Source: Aureispira sp963837355
GTDB lineage: Bacteria; Bacteroidota; Bacteroidia; Chitinophagales; Saprospiraceae
NCBI GenBank assembly: GCA_963837355.1
Contig: CAWIMY010000002.1
Location: 1,054,001-1,118,000 of the forward strand
Length of the DNA: 64,000 nucleotides
Direction of reading: 5' to 3'
Positions 55,555 to 64,000 of this stretch are shown piece after piece. The notes beneath the pieces are model-generated. The model ran no database searches, was not told the DNA's origin, and worked only from the letters and a program-made list of their open reading frames with translations. Position numbers and translations under genes: made by a program. The first letter of the stretch is position 1. Every line of letters starts with the position of its first letter.

Positions 55555-57450
55555 ATGACCAAGCGCATTACTTCTTTTGACGATTACCAACGTACCTACC
55601 AACACAGCGTGGAGCAGCCCGAAGCTTTTTGGGCCGCCCAAGCCGAGACTTTTAAGTGGCACCGCCCTTGGGACAAGGTAGTGGATTGGGAGTTTGAAAC
55701 ACCGCGCATACGTTGGTTTGAGGGCGGACAACTCAATATTACCGAAAATTGCTTGGATCGACACTTGGCGACACGCGCCGACCAAGTCGCCCTTATTTGG
55801 GAGCCCAACGACCCTGCCGAAATGTCGGTAAAATACACCTATCAAGAACTCCATTATGCTGTTTGTCAAGTCGCCAATGTCTTGAAACAACTTGGTGTAG
55901 AAAAAGGGGATCGGGTGTGTTTTTATATGCCAATGGTTGCCGAATTGGCGATTGCTGTTTTGGCTTGCGCCCGAATTGGAGCCGTGCATTCGGTGGTGTT
56001 TGCAGGCTTTTCGGCCAAGGCTTTGCGCGACCGTGTAGAAGATGCCCAAGCCAAGGTCATTATCACTTCTGATGTAAATTACCGAGGGGATAAAGTCATT
56101 CCTGTCAAGGAGGTTGTTGACGAAGCACTTTCTGAGGGCTGTGCTTCAGTAGAAAAAGTATTGGTGTACAAACGCAGCGGCGAAGTAACCGAGATGCAGC
56201 CCGAGCGCGATTGTTGGTGGCACGAAGAACTCCTCACGGTAGATAGCGACTGCCCTGCCACGGTGATGGAGGCCGAAGATTTGTTATTTATTCTCTATAC
56301 GTCGGGGTCTACGGGTAAGCCCAAAGGCGTGGTACACAGCTGTGGCGGCTATATGGTGTACACGGCGTATTCTTTTCAGAATGTCTTCCAATACAAAGAT
56401 GGCGATGTCTATTGGTGTACGGCGGATATTGGTTGGATAACAGGACATTCGTACATTATTTATGGGCCCTTGCTTACAGGGGCAACGACCGTTATGTTTG
56501 AGGGAACGCCTACTTATCCCGATGCAAGCCGCTTTTGGCAAATTTGTGAAAAACACCAAGTCAATCAATTTTATACGGCTCCCACCGCCATTCGCGCGTT
56601 GCAAGCCTGTGGCGATGCTTTGGTAGAAGGCTGCGATTTGAGCAGCCTGAAAGTTATTGGAACAGTCGGCGAGCCCATCAATGAAGAAGCGTGGCATTGG
56701 TACCACGAAGTGGTAGGGCAGGAGCGCTGCCCCGTGGTCGATACGTGGTTCCAAACGGAAACAGGCGGCATTATGATCAGTGCGCTGGGCGAACACAGCC
56801 CTTTAAAGCCTTGTTTTGCGGGTTGGCCGTTGCCAGGGGTTCAACCGTGTTTGTTGGACAAAGAGGGGCAAGAAATAGAAGACAGTGAAGTAGAAGGTTT
56901 GTTTTGTATCAAATATCCGTGGCCTTCTATGATTCGCACGACTTACGGCGACCATGCGCGCTGCAAAGAAGTGTATTTTCAACCCTTTAAAGGGTACTAT
57001 TTTACAGGCGATGCTGCCAAGCGCGATGCCGAAGGGCGCTACCGCATTATTGGGCGGGTAGACGATGTGATTAACGTGTCGGGGCACCGTTTAGGGACGG
57101 CCGAAATTGAAGATGTCCTCAACAGCCACATTCAGGTTATTGAATCGGCCGTGGTGGGCTATCCGCATCCCATCAAAGGTCAAGGTATTTTTGCCTACAT
57201 CGTAACGACGGAGCCGATCAAAGACCAAGCGGTATTCGAGCAAGAAATTGCGTATATTGTCAATAAAAATATCGGCGGTATCGCGCGTCCTGATCAAATC
57301 AAATTAGTACCCGATTTACCCAAAACTCGTTCTGGAAAGATTATGCGCCGCATTCTAAGAAAAATTGCCACAGGCGAAACCGACCAACTCGGCGATACCT
57401 CTACCTTGCTCAATCCCTCCATTGTTCAAGCCTTATTAAACGACCGTTAA
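55555..57450 (+). CDS. acs: Acetyl-CoA synthetase
   Basis: 631 residues from ATG 55555. AMP-forming acetate activation: YTSGSTGKPKGVVHS near 252 (P-loop), TWFQTETGGIMIS near 405, YYFTGDAAKRDAEGRYRIIGRVDDVINVSGHRL near 485-515 (in parts), and PKTRSGKIMRRILR near 605 with the Lys that is acetylated in regulated Acs enzymes. The acyl-CoA synthetase domains are complete. Start chosen over TTG 55531. The methyltransferase gene follows after four bases. Confidence 0.96.
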   Translation: MTKRITSFDDYQRTYQHSVEQPEAFWAAQAETFKWHRPWDKVVDWEFETPRIRWFEGGQLNITENCLDRHLATRADQVALIWEPNDPAEMSVKYTYQELHYAVCQVANVLKQLGVEKGDRVCFYMPMVAELAIAVLACARIGAVHSVVFAGFSAKALRDRVEDAQAKVIITSDVNYRGDKVIPVKEVVDEALSEGCASVEKVLVYKRSGEVTEMQPERDCWWHEELLTVDSDCPATVMEAEDLLFILYTSGSTGKPKGVVHSCGGYMVYTAYSFQNVFQYKDGDVYWCTADIGWITGHSYIIYGPLLTGATTVMFEGTPTYPDASRFWQICEKHQVNQFYTAPTAIRALQACGDALVEGCDLSSLKVIGTVGEPINEEAWHWYHEVVGQERCPVVDTWFQTETGGIMISALGEHSPLKPCFAGWPLPGVQPCLLDKEGQEIEDSEVEGLFCIKYPWPSMIRTTYGDHARCKEVYFQPFKGYYFTGDAAKRDAEGRYRIIGRVDDVINVSGHRLGTAEIEDVLNSHIQVIESAVVGYPHPIKGQGIFAYIVTTEPIKDQAVFEQEIAYIVNKNIGGIARPDQIKLVPDLPKTRSGKIMRRILRKIATGETDQLGDTSTLLNPSIVQALLNDR

Positions 57451-57454
57451 ACCT

Positions 57455-58051
57455 GTGAAAGACCTCGTTGGGAACATAGACATTTACTTGTTGGATCAAA
57501 TTTTAAAAGACCGTTATCAACCCACAGATCGCATTTTGGACGCGGGTTGTGGTGGCGGGCGCAATTTGTTTTATTTTTTGAAACAGGGCTATGAGGTGCA
57601 TGGGATTGACCCCAATGAAGAACAGCTGTTAAATTTAAAGACATGGTGCCAAGCCGCATTTCCGAACTATCCTTTGGAGCGCTTTCAGTTGGGGCGCATA
57701 GAGCAAATGCCTTATGAAGAGGCATCGTTTGATGGAGTGATTTGTAATGCTGTGTTGCATTTTGCAGAGAACAAGGCACAGTTTGAAGCTATGCTGCAAG
57801 CACTTTGGCGGGTGTTAACCCCTCAAGGACATCTATTTATTCGCCTAGCCTCAAGCATTGGTATCGAAGACAACTTGGTGCCCCTAGGAGCTGGCCGCTT
57901 TTTATTGCCTGATGAATCCATTCGCTACTTAGTGACCGAAGCAGACTTGCTCCACTACACCAAAACACTTTCCGCTACCCTGACCGAGTACATCAAAACA
58001 ACTAACGTTCAGGGACTTCGCTGCATGACAACTTGGTGTTTGCAGAAATAA
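57455..58051 (+). CDS. Class I SAM-dependent methyltransferase
   Basis: 198 residues, GTG start at 57455, four bases after the acs stop. SAM-binding motif ILDAGCGGGRNLFYFLKQGYEVHGIDPNEEQ in residues about 26-55 (motif I with GCGGG), YEEASFDGVICNAVLHF near 90 (motif II/III). Methyltransf_11/25 class. The substrate is not predictable. Coupling with acs may be translational only. Confidence 0.85.
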   Translation: MKDLVGNIDIYLLDQILKDRYQPTDRILDAGCGGGRNLFYFLKQGYEVHGIDPNEEQLLNLKTWCQAAFPNYPLERFQLGRIEQMPYEEASFDGVICNAVLHFAENKAQFEAMLQALWRVLTPQGHLFIRLASSIGIEDNLVPLGAGRFLLPDESIRYLVTEADLLHYTKTLSATLTEYIKTTNVQGLRCMTTWCLQK

Positions 58052-58166
58052 CCGCTCAGAAATTATTTTCAAAAAGAAGAAAGAAAAATTGGCTCTTTAT
58101 TTGTATTAAGTCTAAGTAAGCATTATCTTGCATCTGTTATTACTGAGGAACAAATAATAATCAGCT

Positions 58167-58307
58167 ATGAATCCATTAGAATTGCATTTAGCCCCCGCTC
58201 CGTTGACACCCAGTTTTGATTGTAAAGATTGCAAAAAAAAGTGTTGCAAAAAATACAAAAAAGGTAAAAAGCAATGCAAGCGCTGCCCCAAAGAAGCGCA
58301 ACTGTAA
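58167..58307 (+). CDS. 46-residue Cys/Lys-rich small protein
   Basis: ATG 58167 to TAA 58307. MNPLELHLAPAPLTPSFD followed by a strongly basic cluster with six cysteines, C19-x2-C22-x3-C26-C27-x9-C37-x2-C40, i.e. two CxxC pairs plus CC. Similar short KKCC.KYKK...C..CP proteins recur in Bacteroidota (recalled, not checked). The pattern predicts metal (Zn or Fe-S) binding; function is unknown. The gene has a purine-rich leader (GAGGAACAAATAATAATC) and independent position between the methyltransferase and the converging PorP-OmpA gene. Confidence 0.6.
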   Translation: MNPLELHLAPAPLTPSFDCKDCKKKCCKKYKKGKKQCKRCPKEAQL

Positions 58308-58321
58308 CTCCACCCAAAAGA

Positions 58322-58380
58322 AATTAAAAAAGCCCTTGCATCTTGGTCGAGTCAACTCTAAACCAATGTACAAGGGCTTT
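58322..58380 (-). terminator. Terminator of the PorP-OmpA gene
   Basis: AAAGCCCTTG (58329-58338) pairs with CAAGGGCTTT (58371-58380); on the minus strand the stem is followed by TTTTTAATTT. It lies 31 bases after the stop of that gene. Confidence 0.75.
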
Positions 58381-58410
58381 GCTATGCCTCCCAAGTTCAA
58401 GTAGGAAACC

Positions 58411-59997
58411 TTACAAGCGTCCTTTAGCCGCCTTTTCTGTAAAAATAATATCCACGCGGCGATCTCCTTTTTCGCCTTTTGCACTGCCCGTCGCTCCTTT
58501 GCTGGGGTCTTCTTCTCCCAAAGGAACCACTGTAATCAAAGCAGGATCTAAGCCCTTTGCAATTAAATACTGGCGCACTTGTGCCGCTCTTTTCATCGAC
58601 AGCGCCATGTTGCGTTGTGGATCACCATCGGTACTGGCATGGCCTTGAATGTAGACTTTAATTTCGCTCCCACTCGCTTTGGCCTGCTGTAAAGCTGCTG
58701 CTACGGCATCCAAATTGGATTGAGACGTAGCACTCAAATCATCTTCGCCTACATCAAAATACACTTCCCCTACTTTTTTGTATTGGAGGGGTTGATTTTT
58801 GATGGCTTTGCGCAATTCCTCAATGGCCGCTTTGTTTTTATCAATCTCTGCCCCTTGGCGCTGGATCGTTCCTTTTTGCGCTTCGAGTTGTTTTGAATTT
58901 TTCTCTACCGTCGTGCTGGTTTTTTCTAGAACAGTCGACAGCGAATCCGTCCGCTTTTGGGTGTTTTTGATGCTCAATTCCAAGGCTTGGTTTTGGGCTT
59001 GTAATGCTCCGACCGTTTCCTCTAAGCGCTCTACTTTAGCATTCTTGCCAAAGCGATAAGCCAACATAAACTCATGCTGCGTACCCATACTATTCTGAAT
59101 AGCCGCCCCAATATTCGGACTAAAGGTGTAGGCAAAAATAAAGTTTTGCTTAATCTCTACACCAAGGGTGAAATCAATGTTAGCAGTAGAAATGGCATTG
59201 TTACTAGAGCGATAACCCACGCCTAACCAACCAATACCTTCCATTCCAAAAATAAGGTTCCCCTCCGCCTGTACAGGAACATCTTGTATAATGCGAAGTA
59301 AAGCCACTGGTTTAAGGTAGAATGGATGTGGTTTTTCACCCTTCTTAAAGGTATGCTTGTAACTCGCCAAGCCGATAAACTGTCGCGTATTGACAAAAGA
59401 AATAGTACCAGTACTTCCCAAGACAGGACTTAACCCAATATTGAGCCCTTGCAACATCGACACCCCAACGTGCAAGTCGCGCCATTGGTAATCCAACCCC
59501 GCACTAAAATCGAACATCGTTCCCGTGCTTTCTGACGGAAGCAGCTGCGGATCATTTGGATTGTCCACAATGGCATCAGGGTAATTGAACCGTTGGTGTA
59601 CAAAGCCCAAGGATAATCCGGCACTCAAGCCGTGTTTAAACTCCGTTGATTTTTGAAAAGGAATGTGGTAAGCATAAGTGCCCATGCCACCAATATTGGT
59701 AGTCAAATGGGTCTGGTCGACATAAAACATACCGCCCAACCCCATATTGCCTAGCTTCTCGGTCAAGACAGGGGTTTCTAGGCTCACAATGCCGCTAAAG
59801 GGAGAACTCGGCAGCTCTGTCCACTGTTTTTTGAAGTGGAAACTGGCCGTGCCGTAGTCGTTTTGTCCTGTTCGGGCAGGATTGTATAAGTAAGGATTGT
59901 AGGCGTAGTGGTTGAGTAGGGGAAACTGTTGGGCATTAGCCGACAGCGCTCCAACAACCAGCGCTACTACCGTTAAAATTTTATTTTTTATTATCAT
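58411..59997 (-). CDS. PorP/SprF barrel fused to OmpA peptidoglycan-binding domain
   Basis: 528 residues. Signal peptide (MIIKNKILTVVALVVGALSANAQ), PorP/SprF barrel (about 24-320; FPLLNHYAYNPYLYNPA, KKQWTELPSSPFSG, GLGGMFYVDQTHL), a heptad-rich coiled coil (about 325-410; LEETVGALQAQNQALEL, KQLEAQKGTIQRQGAEI) and a C-terminal OmpA domain (about 415-528; VYFDVGEDDLSATSQSNLD, GHASTDGDPQRNMALSMKRAAQVRQYL, RRVDIIF). In classical systems a PorP barrel and an OmpA-type protein (PorE) are separate; here they are one chain. It is directly downstream of the giant adhesin gene (103-base gap). Confidence 0.9.
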   Translation of the reverse strand: MIIKNKILTVVALVVGALSANAQQFPLLNHYAYNPYLYNPARTGQNDYGTASFHFKKQWTELPSSPFSGIVSLETPVLTEKLGNMGLGGMFYVDQTHLTTNIGGMGTYAYHIPFQKSTEFKHGLSAGLSLGFVHQRFNYPDAIVDNPNDPQLLPSESTGTMFDFSAGLDYQWRDLHVGVSMLQGLNIGLSPVLGSTGTISFVNTRQFIGLASYKHTFKKGEKPHPFYLKPVALLRIIQDVPVQAEGNLIFGMEGIGWLGVGYRSSNNAISTANIDFTLGVEIKQNFIFAYTFSPNIGAAIQNSMGTQHEFMLAYRFGKNAKVERLEETVGALQAQNQALELSIKNTQKRTDSLSTVLEKTSTTVEKNSKQLEAQKGTIQRQGAEIDKNKAAIEELRKAIKNQPLQYKKVGEVYFDVGEDDLSATSQSNLDAVAAALQQAKASGSEIKVYIQGHASTDGDPQRNMALSMKRAAQVRQYLIAKGLDPALITVVPLGEEDPSKGATGSAKGEKGDRRVDIIFTEKAAKGRL

Positions 59998-60100
59998 GAT
60001 AATGAATTGCAGGTTGAGACAAGGAAGTTTGTTTGATAACTTCTATAGAAACAAGCAGCGGGAAGCACTTCAAGCGGTTCCCGCTGCTACAAAGAAAGGT

Positions 60101-63100
60101 CTAACGCTTGATGGTTACCGCGCCTTTGACGACTTCATCCGTTTGTTCCAAATAAATGATGTACCAATAAGTACCATCAGGTAAATTTTGTCCGTTAAGG
60201 GTGCCATACCAGTCGTTTTGGTAATTTTGTGTGTTCAACACTTCGATACCACCGCGTGTAATGATCTGTAAGGTATAAGACCCCACAGAAGCATCTTGCA
60301 AGAAATCCACTCTCCAGAAATCGTTAATCCCATCGCCGTTGGGCGTAAAGAGATCAATGATTTTAAGATCGGCAATGGCGGGTTGTACCACCGTAATACG
60401 AATATCGTCCTTGGCACTACAGCCACCGGGCGTAGTTCCCAAAACGGTTAACGTGTAGGTGCCCACGGCAGGCGCTGTAAACACAGGGTTGCTGCTGCTA
60501 GGATTGTCTAAGTTAGCGGCAGGATCCCAACTGTAAAAAGCAGCACCCGAAGCTAATAAACGGTAGGGGGTACCTAATATAATAGTGGTATCCACACCTG
60601 CATCCACAGATCCTGCATCGCGTACATCTACCTCCGTATCGTACACGCTAGAGCAGTTGCCCACCGTTACCGTTACCGTATAAGTGCCTGTCGCATCATT
60701 GGTCGCGCTGTTAATAATAGGTGTTCTTGTAGTAGCAACAAAGCCATCTGGCCCTTCCCAAGAATAGGTCGCTCCAAATACAGCCGCAACGTTTAATTGA
60801 ATTTCATCCCCCACACAAATGGGACTGTTGCTGCTCGCCATGCCTGCATCAGGCAATGCGGTAATCATTACTAGAGTTGACAGGGGAGCAGAAGCACATC
60901 CTGTTGTCGCATCGGTCGCTATTAAGGTATAGAATCCTTGGTGATCTGCTTCGCTTACCGCGTTAACGCCTGCGTCAGCAGTGCTGGCTGCAAAGCCATT
61001 CGGGCCGCTCCACGTGTAAGTAGAAGTACCCGTTGGGCTAGCGGTCGTTAAGCGTAAGCTGTCGCCTTCGCAAAGCGGACTGTTGCTGCTTACCGCGCCT
61101 AATGTAGGCCGCGCGTTAATGGTAACAGCAGTAGACGCAGCGGCGGAAGTACAGCCATCCACGGTAACCACCACATCGTAGTTACCTGCTTGCGCTAAGG
61201 TGGTATTCATCAACGAGAAGTTGGCCGTGCTAGACGTAAAGCCGTTGGGGCCTGTCCAGTAATAGCTTCCCCCTTGTAATGCACTCGCTTGTACAAAAAC
61301 GGTTTCTCCTTCACAAATCGGACTGTCATTAAATGCATTGGGCGCAGCAGGTACGGCCTTAACCGTTGCCTGAATAGTCGTTGCCATAGATTGGCAATCG
61401 CCTCTATCTTCTACGACCGTATACAAGTAATTGCCCGCTGTCAAGGTGCCTACGGTATAGCTTTGTGTCGCTGTTCCCGCTGTCATTGTCAACCGCGCTA
61501 GTACAGTTCCTGTATTGTCATAAAAAACTAAATCCCCTGTTCCTGAGCCCGTCGCCGTTAAGACAACAGCTGTCGAAGCACAAACCGTTACATTGTTGGC
61601 AGCTGGTGCCAATGGCTGTGCATTAACAACAACCGTAGCAACGGCTAAGGTAGAAACACATCCTGTAACGGTATTGGTCGCCTGTACATAATAAACACTG
61701 GTTTGGCTCAGCAAAGCAGGGTTGTAAGTTGCACCCGTAGCCACTAGATTGTTGGCGGCAGCATCACTGTACCAAGCCAAGGTTTGGTTGGCGCCTGCGG
61801 TGGCCATTAAAGTTGCGCCATTGCCTGCACAAATCGTATCGTTCATAACGACAGGTGCTGCTGGTAAAGCATTGACGGTAACGCTGGCAAGATCTGCCGC
61901 GCTACTACAGCCGTTGCCATCCATTGCTACAGCATAGTAATCGGTGCTAGCGGTTAGGCTAGGAGTCGTATACGTTGTACTAGTCGCTAAGAGCGTGGTC
62001 AAGGCTGCGTCGGCATACCATTGCACCGTGCCATTGGCGGTTAAGGTAGCGGTCTCGCCTGCACAAATGGTTACATTGTTGGCGACTGGCGCAGCAGGTA
62101 AGGCGTTGACAGTGGCAGCAATGGCTACCGCATTAGAAAGACAAGCGCCATTATCTTCGCGTACATAAAAGCTGTAGTTGCCTACTGCTAAAACACCCGC
62201 GTTGTAGCTGGCACTGTTGGCCGCGCCTACGGGCACACTGCTCAACAAAACATTCGCATTATCATAAAAAACTAAATTGCTCGTTCCTGAAGCTGTTGCA
62301 TTTAAAACAACATCTTCCCCAGCACAAACAGCAAGGGGTGTTGCTACACTTGGGGTAGCGGGTAAAGCGTTAACTACGGCTTGCGCAATAGCGACAGCGC
62401 TTCTACAGCCTGTTGTCGTGTTGGTTTGGTAAGCGTAATAGGTAGAACTTTGAGTCAACGCAATAGTAGTATAACTCGCTCCTGTACCTAGTACATTGCT
62501 TCCTGCGGGATCACTATACCAGTTAATGGTACCCGTACCTGTCGCCATTAAAGTGGCGGTAGCACCCGAACAAATCGTGTCGTTCATGGTGCTGGGGGCA
62601 GCGGGTAAGGCATTGACAGTTACGGTTACAGTAGAAGCTGTACCTTCGCAACCATCAACACTGGTTTGAGTTACATAATAATCCGTCGTTGCGGTTAAAG
62701 CGCTTGTCCTATAGCTGCTGCCCGTTCCGACCAAGTTGGTCAAAGCGGCATCGCTGTACCAACGTAAGTTGCTACCCGTAGCGCTGAGCGTAGCTATTTG
62801 CCCCGCACAAATGCTTACGCCATTGGCCGTAGGCGCAGCGGGCAAGGCATTGACGGTAGCAGCAATAGCTACAGCATTAGATAAGCAACTACCATTATCG
62901 GCCCGCACCAAGAAACTATAATTCCCTACGGCCAAAGCTCCTGCATTATAACTAGCACCATTATTGGCACCAATTGGCGAACTGCTGAGTAGTGTATTCG
63001 TATTATTATAGAAAACCAAACTACCAGTCACGGCACTAGTTGCGTTCAAGACCACATCCGCGCCATCACAGACGGTAACAGGCGTTGCAACACTTGGCGT

Positions 63101-64000
63101 TGCAGGGAGAGCATTGACCACCGCGCGAACGGTTACCAAGGCACTTCTACAACCTGTTGTTAGATCGGTTTCTGTAAGGTAATAAATAGTCGTTTGACTC
63201 AAAACAGGAGTAGTAAAGCTAGCGCCTGAACTTATTTGCGTAATGCTCAAAGGATCGCTATACCAATCTACTCTACCAGCCACTGCTGTTACAAAAGTAG
63301 CGGTCTCACCTATACAAATAGTCTGGTCTGCTACTACAGGAGGAGCAGGTGGATTATTAACGGTGACGCTAACGGTAGTTACAGGACTTTCGCAGCCATC
63401 TGCATTAGTCTGTGTGACATAGAAATCTCTAGAAGAGAGCACTAGTCCAACAGTGTAAGTGCTACCTGTTGCTACTTGATTGGTCAAAGCGGCATCTGTA
63501 TACCATTTCAAAGTGGTACCAGTTGCCGTCAAGGTGACGGAACTTCCTACACAAGTGGTTACCGCGTTGGCGATAGGAGCCGTAGGCAAGGCATTGACGG
63601 TCGCGGCAATGGCCACGGGGTCTGACAAACAAGTGCCATCGTCGGCACGGACTAAGAAATTGTAATTGCCCGCAGCTAAAGCGCCTGCATTGTAGCGGGC
63701 ATCATTGTTGGGGCCAGTGGCAACAGTGCTTAGTGGGTTATTACTATTGTCATAAAAAACAACATTGCCTGCACTAGCCGTAGTGGCATCCAAGAGGACA
63801 TCTTCCCCTGCACAAACAATAACAGGACTGCTCACGCTTGGCGCAATGGGCAGTAGATCAACGACTGCCTGAACGGCTACTCCTGCACTGATACAACCGG
63901 TCGTAGGATTGGTATGAAAAGCGTAGAACGTTGCATTTTGTGTTAGAATACCTGTGGTGAAACTAGCGCCCGTATTAACTAAAATGGTAGCCGCAGGATC
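60101..64000 (-). CDS. Giant Ig-repeat adhesin with gliding-type (CHU) C-terminus, 5'-partial
   Basis: At least 1,299 residues here; the frame is open through the window edge, so the N-terminus lies outside. Three related Ig-like domain types (A, B, C; about 80-90 residues each) recur as an A-B-C unit of about 248 residues: 63832-63086, 63085-62342, 62341-61595, then a lone A to about 61328, and part of a C at the edge. Then come three domains with SP.CEGD/GPNGF motifs, a PKD-like domain, and a type-B (TIGR04131-like) sorting domain: IIDLFTPNGDGINDFWRVD, YQNDWYGTLNGQNLPDGTYWYIIY, VVKGAVTIKR. Expected to be secreted by the T9SS and to serve as a cell-surface adhesin. Confidence 0.93.
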   Translation of the reverse strand, partial: DPAATILVNTGASFTTGILTQNATFYAFHTNPTTGCISAGVAVQAVVDLLPIAPSVSSPVIVCAGEDVLLDATTASAGNVVFYDNSNNPLSTVATGPNNDARYNAGALAAGNYNFLVRADDGTCLSDPVAIAATVNALPTAPIANAVTTCVGSSVTLTATGTTLKWYTDAALTNQVATGSTYTVGLVLSSRDFYVTQTNADGCESPVTTVSVTVNNPPAPPVVADQTICIGETATFVTAVAGRVDWYSDPLSITQISSGASFTTPVLSQTTIYYLTETDLTTGCRSALVTVRAVVNALPATPSVATPVTVCDGADVVLNATSAVTGSLVFYNNTNTLLSSSPIGANNGASYNAGALAVGNYSFLVRADNGSCLSNAVAIAATVNALPAAPTANGVSICAGQIATLSATGSNLRWYSDAALTNLVGTGSSYRTSALTATTDYYVTQTSVDGCEGTASTVTVTVNALPAAPSTMNDTICSGATATLMATGTGTINWYSDPAGSNVLGTGASYTTIALTQSSTYYAYQTNTTTGCRSAVAIAQAVVNALPATPSVATPLAVCAGEDVVLNATASGTSNLVFYDNANVLLSSVPVGAANSASYNAGVLAVGNYSFYVREDNGACLSNAVAIAATVNALPAAPVANNVTICAGETATLTANGTVQWYADAALTTLLATSTTYTTPSLTASTDYYAVAMDGNGCSSAADLASVTVNALPAAPVVMNDTICAGNGATLMATAGANQTLAWYSDAAANNLVATGATYNPALLSQTSVYYVQATNTVTGCVSTLAVATVVVNAQPLAPAANNVTVCASTAVVLTATGSGTGDLVFYDNTGTVLARLTMTAGTATQSYTVGTLTAGNYLYTVVEDRGDCQSMATTIQATVKAVPAAPNAFNDSPICEGETVFVQASALQGGSYYWTGPNGFTSSTANFSLMNTTLAQAGNYDVVVTVDGCTSAAASTAVTINARPTLGAVSSNSPLCEGDSLRLTTASPTGTSTYTWSGPNGFAASTADAGVNAVSEADHQGFYTLIATDATTGCASAPLSTLVMITALPDAGMASSNSPICVGDEIQLNVAAVFGATYSWEGPDGFVATTRTPIINSATNDATGTYTVTVTVGNCSSVYDTEVDVRDAGSVDAGVDTTIILGTPYRLLASGAAFYSWDPAANLDNPSSSNPVFTAPAVGTYTLTVLGTTPGGCSAKDDIRITVVQPAIADLKIIDLFTPNGDGINDFWRVDFLQDASVGSYTLQIITRGGIEVLNTQNYQNDWYGTLNGQNLPDGTYWYIIYLEQTDEVVKGAVTIKR
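61328..63832 (-). repeat. Higher-order A-B-C domain repeat, three full units plus one A
   Basis: Period 744-747 bases. A begins near V.VCAGEDVVLNAT and has FYDN, YNAG.LA.GNY.F.V; B begins ICAG..ATLTA with WY.DAALT; C begins DTIC.G..AT with WYSDP and TTGC. Units differ by 20-40% in protein; B and C are similar to each other. Third unit is the most divergent. Confidence 0.85.

Noticed and set aside
61749..63665. Four similar plus-strand ORFs opposite the adhesin repeats
   Set aside because: They are antisense shadows that resemble each other because the underlying A-B-C units repeat.
1..64000. CRISPR arrays, tRNA/rRNA genes, insertion sequences, prophage genes
   Set aside because: Looked for in intergenic regions; no regularly spaced short repeats, cloverleaf-like segments, transposase or integrase reading frames were found.

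Overview
The window is chromosomal DNA of a gliding or gliding-derived member of the Bacteroidota, most likely of the Saprospiraceae (a Saprospira-like organism; this is inference from protein style and moderate GC, not from a marker gene). The evidence for the phylum is the type IX secretion system (T9SS) core (porP-gldK-gldL-gldM-gldN), several secreted proteins ending in T9SS sorting domains, and Bacteroidota-type promoters (TTG, about 20 nt, TAnnTTTG). No rRNA, tRNA, CRISPR array, insertion sequence or phage gene was seen.

Layout. 1-5.7 kb: a broken hypothetical gene, a TrkH/KtrB K+ transporter, a DUF3089 lipoprotein, a Tat-exported PhoX/DUF839 protein and a degenerate protein kinase with a C-terminal membrane anchor. 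5.8-19.8 kb: the T9SS locus. porP, gldK, gldL, gldM and gldN follow in the order of the classical porPKLMN cluster but are separated by hairpins, then come a second gldM and, after a block of light-related genes (two photolyase/cryptochrome genes, a DUF2805 gene, one unknown), a second gldN. 19.9-29.3 kb: small hypotheticals, an AddB/RecB-like PD-(D/E)XK nuclease, polA, a Doc-type toxin with its candidate antitoxin, and an FAD oxidoreductase. 29.3-38 kb (minus strand): hemC-hemD-pterin dehydratase-rsmG; mtaB-DUF2306-iodotyrosine-deiodinase-like; phhA-aroB-aroC. 38-45 kb: secreted proteins, including an Omp28-like T9SS substrate flanked by two proteins that share one uncharacterised domain, and small membrane proteins. 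45-58 kb: monomeric isocitrate dehydrogenase, a large T9SS substrate, a Sel1 protein, a GMC oxidoreductase, acetyl-CoA synthetase with a methyltransferase, and a 46-residue Cys/Lys-rich protein. 58.4-64 kb: a PorP/SprF barrel fused to an OmpA domain, downstream of a giant adhesin whose C-terminus is of the gliding (type B) class and whose N-terminus lies beyond the window.

How the genes work together. GldL/GldM form the proton-driven inner-membrane motor of the T9SS, GldK/GldN a periplasmic ring, and PorP-type barrels the outer-membrane partners. The adhesin and the Omp28-like, 42-kb and 48-kb proteins are the likely cargo. phhA (phenylalanine hydroxylase) and the pterin dehydratase, in separate operons, complete one reaction cycle.

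Quality warning. At least nine genes, among them gldM, rsmG and mtaB, are interrupted by single-base frame breaks, nearly all cured by dropping one base, often next to a short homopolymer; a further cluster of breaks lies at 47,990-48,440. I read these mainly as sequencing/assembly errors and have annotated the affected genes across the breaks.
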